NCBI GenBank assembly: GCA_025062045.1 | Contig: JANXAF010000004.1 | Location: 1-64,000, forward strand | Source of the DNA: Thermodesulfobacteriota bacterium | GTDB lineage: Bacteria > Desulfobacterota > Syntrophorhabdia > Syntrophorhabdales > JANXAF01 | Direction: 5' to 3' | DNA length: 64,000 nucleotides | In this document: positions 59,867-64,000 of the stretch, in pieces | Numbering within the stretch: the first letter of the stretch is position 1 | Layout of the letters: the number at the start of each line of letters is the position of its first letter | Translations under genes and position numbers: made by a program | Notes under the pieces: generated by a model | The model's database searches: none | Told to the model about the DNA's origin: nothing | The model's input: the letters and a program-made list of their open reading frames with translations, nothing else

Positions 59867-60697
59867 TTATGCCATAAGCAGAATAAGCTCTCTTACCACC
59901 TTCGCCGCGCATATGGAGGAGACAAAGGTGGGATCATAGTCCGGTGCAAGCTCAACTAAGTCTGCCCCCACAATATCCATACCAGACATGGATTGTAGGT
60001 ACTCCATAATATCGTGGAAAAAGAGTCCACCAGGCTCAGGAGTTGTTACGCCGGGAACGAGAGAGGGATCGAGAACATCCATGTCGAATGTTATGTAAGT
60101 AGGAGTTCGAAAATCGATCTCCTCCTTTAGCAAATTCGGCGACCTTACCAACTTTCCCAATTTGAATTCTTCCTCTGTTCCTGAACGGACGCCAATGTGG
60201 AAGACTTTCTCGATCCCCAGTTCCTTTATCCTTTTCATAACGGTTGCATGGCAAAGCTCCATACCTTCGTAAGAGTTTCGCAAGTCCCAGTGGGCATCAA
60301 AATGAATTATCTGCAAACCGTTCACATGTTGTTTCAAAGCCTTCACTATCGGATAGGTTATAAGATGTTCTCCGCCCAAAAAGATGGTCTTTTTAGAATC
60401 TTGAAGAAGCTCCAAGGTTCGTCTCTCTATAAGCTTCAGTGATTCCTTAAGATCAGAAGGGATAAGTGGCATGTTGCCGACATCCGAGAGCTTCACTTCC
60501 CTAAGATCCCTCCTAAGATAAGGACTGTAGGTTTCGAGGGTCCAAGAAGCCCTCCTTATAGTTTCGGGAGCGAACCTTGTGCCGCCTCTGAAACTGGATG
60601 TAATATCCAACGGGCATCCAACAAGCACAATTTCCGAACCCTCATAATCATTCTGGGCTCCCATGTATTTGGCATTATCCGGGGTTTCTAGTCCCAA
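59867..60697 (-). CDS. speB: Agmatinase
   Basis: The 276-residue ureohydrolase shows the metal motifs GGEHLITYPIVKAL, HFDAHWDLRNSYEG and TFDMDVLDPSLVPGVTTPEPGG with all six Mn ligands, and RGGTRFAPETIRRA near 40. It hydrolyses agmatine to putrescine and urea. The DAHWD variant (instead of DAHTD) is seen in some agmatinase-like enzymes. The start overlaps the arginine decarboxylase gene by 10 bp, which supports the agmatinase role over arginase. The product feeds the dehydrogenase encoded 24 bp downstream. Confidence 0.9.
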   Translation of the reverse strand: MGLETPDNAKYMGAQNDYEGSEIVLVGCPLDITSSFRGGTRFAPETIRRASWTLETYSPYLRRDLREVKLSDVGNMPLIPSDLKESLKLIERRTLELLQDSKKTIFLGGEHLITYPIVKALKQHVNGLQIIHFDAHWDLRNSYEGMELCHATVMKRIKELGIEKVFHIGVRSGTEEEFKLGKLVRSPNLLKEEIDFRTPTYITFDMDVLDPSLVPGVTTPEPGGLFFHDIMEYLQSMSGMDIVGADLVELAPDYDPTFVSSICAAKVVRELILLMA

Positions 60698-61158
60698 AGC
60701 ACAACCCCCGCAAATACAGCCCCGATCTCTTTGACCCTATGCGTAGAGGATATGTACTTTATCTCCTTAATTTTTCTTTTTCTCATCTCCATTCCCTTTT
60801 CCACCATCTTTTTTACTTTTTCAACGACGAAACTCTCCTCTTCCTTTGCAGAGTATTCCATTATAAGACCTGCTTGCGTTTCGTCTTCTGGTATCCCGAT
60901 CGCAACTGCAGCCGAGATTATCTCACCAGGTACAGTGCTTGATATAGTAGCGTACGCAACAGGTACTAGGGCACCCTGTGGTAGCGGAAGGGGAGGATTT
61001 ATCTCCTTGCAAGCTGGAGGAAGGATACTTGACATTTTGACTATGTTTGTGTCGCCGATACCTGAAGCGAGGAGAGCACCGTCGAAGGCATTAAGGACTG
61101 AAAAGCCTTCAGAATGGCCACTTACAAGAAAGTACTTAGTCGGGGTTTTTACAATCAT
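60688..61158 (-). CDS. pdaD: Pyruvoyl-dependent arginine decarboxylase
   Basis: The 156-residue proenzyme has the PdaD/PvlArgDC pattern: an N-terminal KYFLVSGHSEGFSVLNAFDGALL, GIGDTNIVKMSSILPP, and LPQGALVPVAYATISSTVPGE. Self-cleavage is expected between Ser43 and Ser44 (numbering from ATG 61158), turning Ser44 into the pyruvoyl group. It converts arginine to agmatine and CO2. The start at 61158 has GGAGG 7-8 nt upstream; the frame extends 8 codons further without support. It lies 40 bp after the regulator gene and overlaps agmatinase. Confidence 0.95.
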   Translation of the reverse strand: MIVKTPTKYFLVSGHSEGFSVLNAFDGALLASGIGDTNIVKMSSILPPACKEINPPLPLPQGALVPVAYATISSTVPGEIISAAVAIGIPEDETQAGLIMEYSAKEEESFVVEKVKKMVEKGMEMRKRKIKEIKYISSTHRVKEIGAVFAGVVLWD

Positions 61159-61198
61159 CTTCCCACCTCCTTGGCATTCCAAACTTCATCGTAAATCC

Positions 61199-61744
61199 CT
61201 AGAAGTTTGGTGGTGAGGAAACCCAGAGAATCTGGGCCCTCTTTTTTTTCCTATTGGCAATGTAATGTTTTTTATTAGCCTTAAAGTAAAAGCACTCTCC
61301 CTTTTTCAGCTTGTATATCTTTCCGCCGTAGACGAGCTCTACACTTCCAGAAAGAACAAAACCGAACTCCTCACCCTCGTGAGGCTCTTCATCTGGAGTT
61401 TTTTCTCCAGGATCCAGTTCTAAAAGCCCCGGATCCATTCGCCTGTTCTGTGCTGCAGGAACGAGGATCTTAAAAGACCTCACATTTTCCATCTCCATAT
61501 CAACTCTGTCTTTGTGCTTGAAGGTTATCTTCTCATCAAAAGTTTCGTCAAAAAAAGTGGACGGTTTTTCATCCAGAGCATCGAGTATCCCTATGAGGCT
61601 TTCAACTGATAGGGATGTGAGATTCCTTTCGACTTGGGAGATAAAACCTTTGGTAAGACCGGCCCGGATTGCGAGCTCTTCTTGAGTCAGATTCTTCGCC
61701 TGTCTCAGCATCCTTATTCTTTCGCCTATGCTAACATTTTTCAT
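61199..61744 (-). CDS. XRE-cupin transcription regulator of the polyamine operon
   Basis: ATG 61744 gives 181 residues. The helix-turn-helix (about 8-60; RIRMLRQAKNLTQEELAIRAGLTKGFISQVERN) is followed by a cupin domain (about 105-178; EEPHEGEEFGFVLSGSVELVYGG, KKGECFYFKANKKHYIAN) that binds a small ligand. PuuR-type proteins of this layout sense putrescine or related compounds. Being first in the operon, it likely controls pdaD-speB and the two following genes and itself. The ATG is 6 nt after a TATACT box and has no ribosome site, so the mRNA is probably leaderless. A palindrome lies at the -35 position. Confidence 0.88.
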   Translation of the reverse strand: MKNVSIGERIRMLRQAKNLTQEELAIRAGLTKGFISQVERNLTSLSVESLIGILDALDEKPSTFFDETFDEKITFKHKDRVDMEMENVRSFKILVPAAQNRRMDPGLLELDPGEKTPDEEPHEGEEFGFVLSGSVELVYGGKIYKLKKGECFYFKANKKHYIANRKKKRAQILWVSSPPNF

Positions 61745-61750
61745 TGTAGC

Positions 61751-61784
61751 AGTATAGTAAAACCGAAAGTTTATATTATTAAAC
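61751..61784 (-). promoter_or_regulatory. -10 box and palindrome upstream of the polyamine regulator
   Basis: TATACT (minus strand, 61751-61756) stands 6 bases before the ATG. No -35 hexamer is present at the proper distance. Instead a palindrome GTTTA-N6-TAAAC (61769-61784) covers that position. It is a good operator candidate for the XRE protein itself, and it also lies upstream of the divergent TPP enzyme gene. Confidence 0.5.
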
Positions 61785-61857
61785 GGAATTGAATCACGGT
61801 TTGTCAAGTAGAATTTTATTTAACGGAAAGGTACATTATGCTAAACTAAATGAGAAA

Positions 61858-63444
61858 GTGAAGTCAAAAGGCAAAGACTTAATAACGAACTTCCTAGAAG
61901 AAAAAGGAGTAAAAGAGGTCTTTTCCGTACCGGGCGTCCATTCGATTCCTCTCGCGGAATCGTTGTTATCGAGAGGGATCAAAATCATAAATGCTCGTTG
62001 TGAAAGAAGCCTTATCTTCATGGCTGATGGCTACGCAAGGGCATCAAAAAAAACGGCAATTGTCGTGCTTACCCCCGGTCCGGGTCTTTGCAATTCCGTT
62101 CTTGGCTGTTTTGAGGCTTTCTCCTCCCAGGTTCCGATCCTTCTTATTCACATGGACACCGACAGAGTCGAGAAAGAAATTGGTGTACTTCATGAGTTAA
62201 AAGAGCCCGAAAGAATCTTCGAAGGGATAACAAAGAAAATTATTCGGGTAACCGAGCCAGTAAAACTCTTTTCCTCCCTTGAAAATGCGTTCAAAGAGAC
62301 CAAAAGAGGAAGATGGGGACCCGTTTTGGTTTCCATACCTTTTGTTTTACTCGAGAAAGATATTAAGTGCGATTTTCAAGAAGAAGAGACGGAAGAGAAA
62401 GGAGAGGGTCCTGGGGAATTCTGTAGTAAGTTCAAAGAGCTTATGAAAGAGAAAAAAAGGCCTTTAATAATTGCAGGTTCGAACGTAATGATAGAGGCCG
62501 CAAAAGAAACTTTCGACAGAATATGTATGGAAGGCCGCATCCCTTTACTTACCACAACAGGGGGCAAAGGGGTTGTGGATGAGCGAAAGCCCTATGCATT
62601 TGGGAATGTCATGCAAAGGGGTTTAGTAAGACGGATGCTGGAAGAAGCAGATATCGTGATAGCCGTAGGGACAAGGCTTAGGGAGCAAGACACGAAAAGG
62701 AGGGGAATAAAATTCCGAAACCTTGTCCAGTTAGATGTGGATGGGGCATGGTTCAATAAAAACTTTAAGGCAGCCCTCACCTTTATTGGAGAACCAGAGA
62801 CGTTACTCGATGTGTTAAGCGAGGTCCTTTCTGGCATAAAATCTGATTGGCGAATCGATGAACTAAAAAAAACGTACAGGGAGGAAATTGAAAAGAAAAG
62901 GGAAAATCTGGGATTTAGGGTCATAGAAACTATAAGAAAAGCCATCCCGCCAGAAACAATCACAGTTTGGGACTTAAGCATGCTTTCTTACTGGGCAGAA
63001 TACTGTTTTCCGGTCTATGAGCAGAGAACCTTCTTGATTTCCAGAGGTTCGTCGACAATATTTTACGGCTTGCCTGCCGCAATTGGAGCTAAGCTCGCAG
63101 TCCCAGAAAGGCCATGCCTTTCCGTCTCTGGCGATGGTGGAATACTTCCGTCCATAGCAGAACTTTCCACGTTAACAAAGTACAGAGTTCCTGTAATTGT
63201 TCTAATCTATAACAACTTAAGCTTTGGAATTTTAGAACGGATGATGGAAAAAAGGTACGGGTTTAAAGGATCGATGGACCTTGAAAATCCGGATTTTTTA
63301 AAAATTGCGGAGGCTTTCGGGTTAAAAGGGGCCAGAGCTAAAACTGAAGAGGAGATTCTAAATATCCTAAGAAAAGTGAACTGGGATGAGCCACTTGTTA
63401 TTGAGGTTTCCATGCCCGGCTTTGCTCTGCCTTGGGAATTCTAG
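61858..63444 (+). CDS. Acetolactate synthase-like TPP-dependent enzyme
   Basis: The three-domain TPP layout is complete in 528 residues. The N-terminal PYR domain has EEKGVKEVFSVPGVHSIPLAESL and the cofactor-activating Glu in NARCERSLIFMADGYARAS. The central domain holds PLLTTTGGKGVVDERKP. The C-terminal PP domain has VSGDGGILPSIAELSTL and YNNLSFGILERMM, the Mg/TPP motif. It could be a decarboxylase, ligase or C-C lyase of the IlvB/benzoylformate-decarboxylase type. Regulatory-subunit (IlvN) genes are absent, so acetolactate synthase proper is doubtful. GTG 61858 gives the normal family start; TTG 61789 would add 23 residues. It is divergent from the polyamine operon. Confidence 0.8.
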   Translation: MKSKGKDLITNFLEEKGVKEVFSVPGVHSIPLAESLLSRGIKIINARCERSLIFMADGYARASKKTAIVVLTPGPGLCNSVLGCFEAFSSQVPILLIHMDTDRVEKEIGVLHELKEPERIFEGITKKIIRVTEPVKLFSSLENAFKETKRGRWGPVLVSIPFVLLEKDIKCDFQEEETEEKGEGPGEFCSKFKELMKEKKRPLIIAGSNVMIEAAKETFDRICMEGRIPLLTTTGGKGVVDERKPYAFGNVMQRGLVRRMLEEADIVIAVGTRLREQDTKRRGIKFRNLVQLDVDGAWFNKNFKAALTFIGEPETLLDVLSEVLSGIKSDWRIDELKKTYREEIEKKRENLGFRVIETIRKAIPPETITVWDLSMLSYWAEYCFPVYEQRTFLISRGSSTIFYGLPAAIGAKLAVPERPCLSVSGDGGILPSIAELSTLTKYRVPVIVLIYNNLSFGILERMMEKRYGFKGSMDLENPDFLKIAEAFGLKGARAKTEEEILNILRKVNWDEPLVIEVSMPGFALPWEF

Positions 63445-63468
63445 GCTTGTTGCACATTATCACTTGTT

Positions 63469-64000
63469 ATGTTAAAAAAAACCATGCCAGTCCTAAGGGT
63501 TGCTATTGCCCAGATAAATTCAAAGGTGGGCGATATCTTGGGCAATGCGCAAAAGATCGCTTCTTTTATTGAGAAATCTAAAGACTTTGGAGCAGATCTC
63601 GTTATATTTCCCGAGTTTTCCGTAACAGGTTCCCCTGCTTACGATCTATTCACCTGCAAGAGTTTTGTAAAAGAAGCGGAAAAAGGCATAGAATATCTTT
63701 TGCCACACACAAATGGTATAGTTGCGGTAATTCCATCCGTCAGGCTTTTTGGAGACTCGCTATTTAATTCAGCCTATATCATTTCAAAAGGGGGCGTTCT
63801 TAAATCTTACGAGAAAAGGCGAATAAAAAGGCTTACCCATCTCGATGAGACCAGATACTTTCATCCGGGTGATAGGCCATGTGTCGTAAGTGTTGGTGGC
63901 GTACAACTAGAGATTCTTATGGGAGAAGAGTTTACGGATTACGAAAAGCGAAAGGATACACCCTTGATTTTGGTTTTGGATTCCTCGATCTATAGGGTCG
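63469..64000 (+). CDS. NAD synthetase-like protein, nitrilase domain (cut by window edge)
   Basis: The 177 visible residues form a nitrilase/glutaminase domain like the N-terminal half of glutamine-dependent NadE: LRVAIAQINSKVGDILGNAQKI, VIFPEFSVTGSPAYDL (catalytic Glu), and SYEKRRIKRLTHLDETRYFHPGD (catalytic Lys in YEK, family motif RYFxPG). At the position where the catalytic Cys is expected (typically ICEDxW), the sequence is LMGEEF. Gly replaces Cys, so the glutaminase may be inactive. The start may be ATG 63469 or ATG 63484. The synthetase half would lie beyond the window, so NadE is likely but not proven. Confidence 0.75.
   Translation, partial: MLKKTMPVLRVAIAQINSKVGDILGNAQKIASFIEKSKDFGADLVIFPEFSVTGSPAYDLFTCKSFVKEAEKGIEYLLPHTNGIVAVIPSVRLFGDSLFNSAYIISKGGVLKSYEKRRIKRLTHLDETRYFHPGDRPCVVSVGGVQLEILMGEEFTDYEKRKDTPLILVLDSSIYRV

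Noticed and set aside
60731-61216. Plus-strand frame of 161 codons
   Set aside because: Antisense to pdaD and its leader. pdaD has a strong start and catalytic motif.

Overview
The window looks like a chromosomal segment of an anaerobic, Gram-negative bacterium, most likely of the Desulfobacterota (former Deltaproteobacteria) type. This is inferred from the gene content: a type IV pilus locus with a secretin, a ferredoxin-dependent 2-oxoacid oxidoreductase, a Cys-type molybdopterin oxidoreductase, a 13-haem c-type cytochrome paired with a membrane cytochrome b, flavin-dependent ThyX, a TRAP transporter with acetyl-CoA synthetase, and spermidine synthesis through carboxyspermidine. Genes are tightly packed, with many 1-50 bp overlaps and frequent TTG/GTG starts. 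By eye the base composition is in the low forties percent G+C. I saw no rRNA, tRNA, insertion sequence, CRISPR array or phage gene, and no gene-free stretch longer than 300 bases.

Region 1 (1-20654) is a nearly complete type IV pilus locus of mixed Pil/Msh character, mostly on the minus strand. In transcription order it holds four minor-pilin-like genes, a PilM-PilN fusion, PilO, PilP, a lipoprotein secretin, a GspB/MshN-like TPR protein, a PilT paralogue with an unusual C-terminal domain, PilT, PilB (with a MshEN domain), PilC, a PilS-like kinase, a PilR-like sigma-54 activator, and a pilin with a 56-residue Thr tract and a Cys-rich head. A 12-TM GT-C-like membrane protein follows, then a divergent polyprenyl-phosphate sugar synthase-like GT2, then two ordinary pilins. 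An MshM/ExeA-type ATPase is divergent at the other end. The Thr tract next to the two glycosyltransferase-like genes suggests a dedicated pilin O-glycosylation module.

Region 2 (20721-31234, minus) is metabolic: cysK-thyX-M20 peptidase with 4-bp overlaps, a tiny Lys-rich protein, a peroxiredoxin, a broken NADPH-FMN reductase gene, a DUF255/thioredoxin-domain protein whose reading frame has no normal start codon, korAB, hsp20, a zinc-ribbon protein and a Crp/Fnr regulator.

Region 3 (31426-47562) holds a DUF3303-like protein and trkA-trkH; plsY and a molybdopterin oxidoreductase; fusA-birA-coaX and part of an oligopeptide ABC transporter; then modE-tatC with a small protein and a lytic transglycosylase; then a coiled-coil protein, a THEP1-type NTPase and a HAD phosphatase.

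Region 4 (47532-57409) has a TRAP transporter (with a probable attenuator between dctP and dctQM) divergent from an OFA-family MFS carrier and acetyl-CoA synthetase. A 13-haem cytochrome/cytochrome b pair, larE and a coiled-coil protein follow.

Region 5 (57414-64000) encodes a full arginine-to-spermidine route (pyruvoyl arginine decarboxylase, agmatinase, carboxyspermidine dehydrogenase and decarboxylase) led by its own XRE-cupin regulator. A divergent TPP enzyme and a truncated NAD synthetase-like gene, whose glutaminase domain lacks its Cys, end the window. Three regulator genes (crp-like, modE-like, XRE-cupin) share a geometry in which the start codon sits at the predicted transcription start, suggesting leaderless mRNAs.
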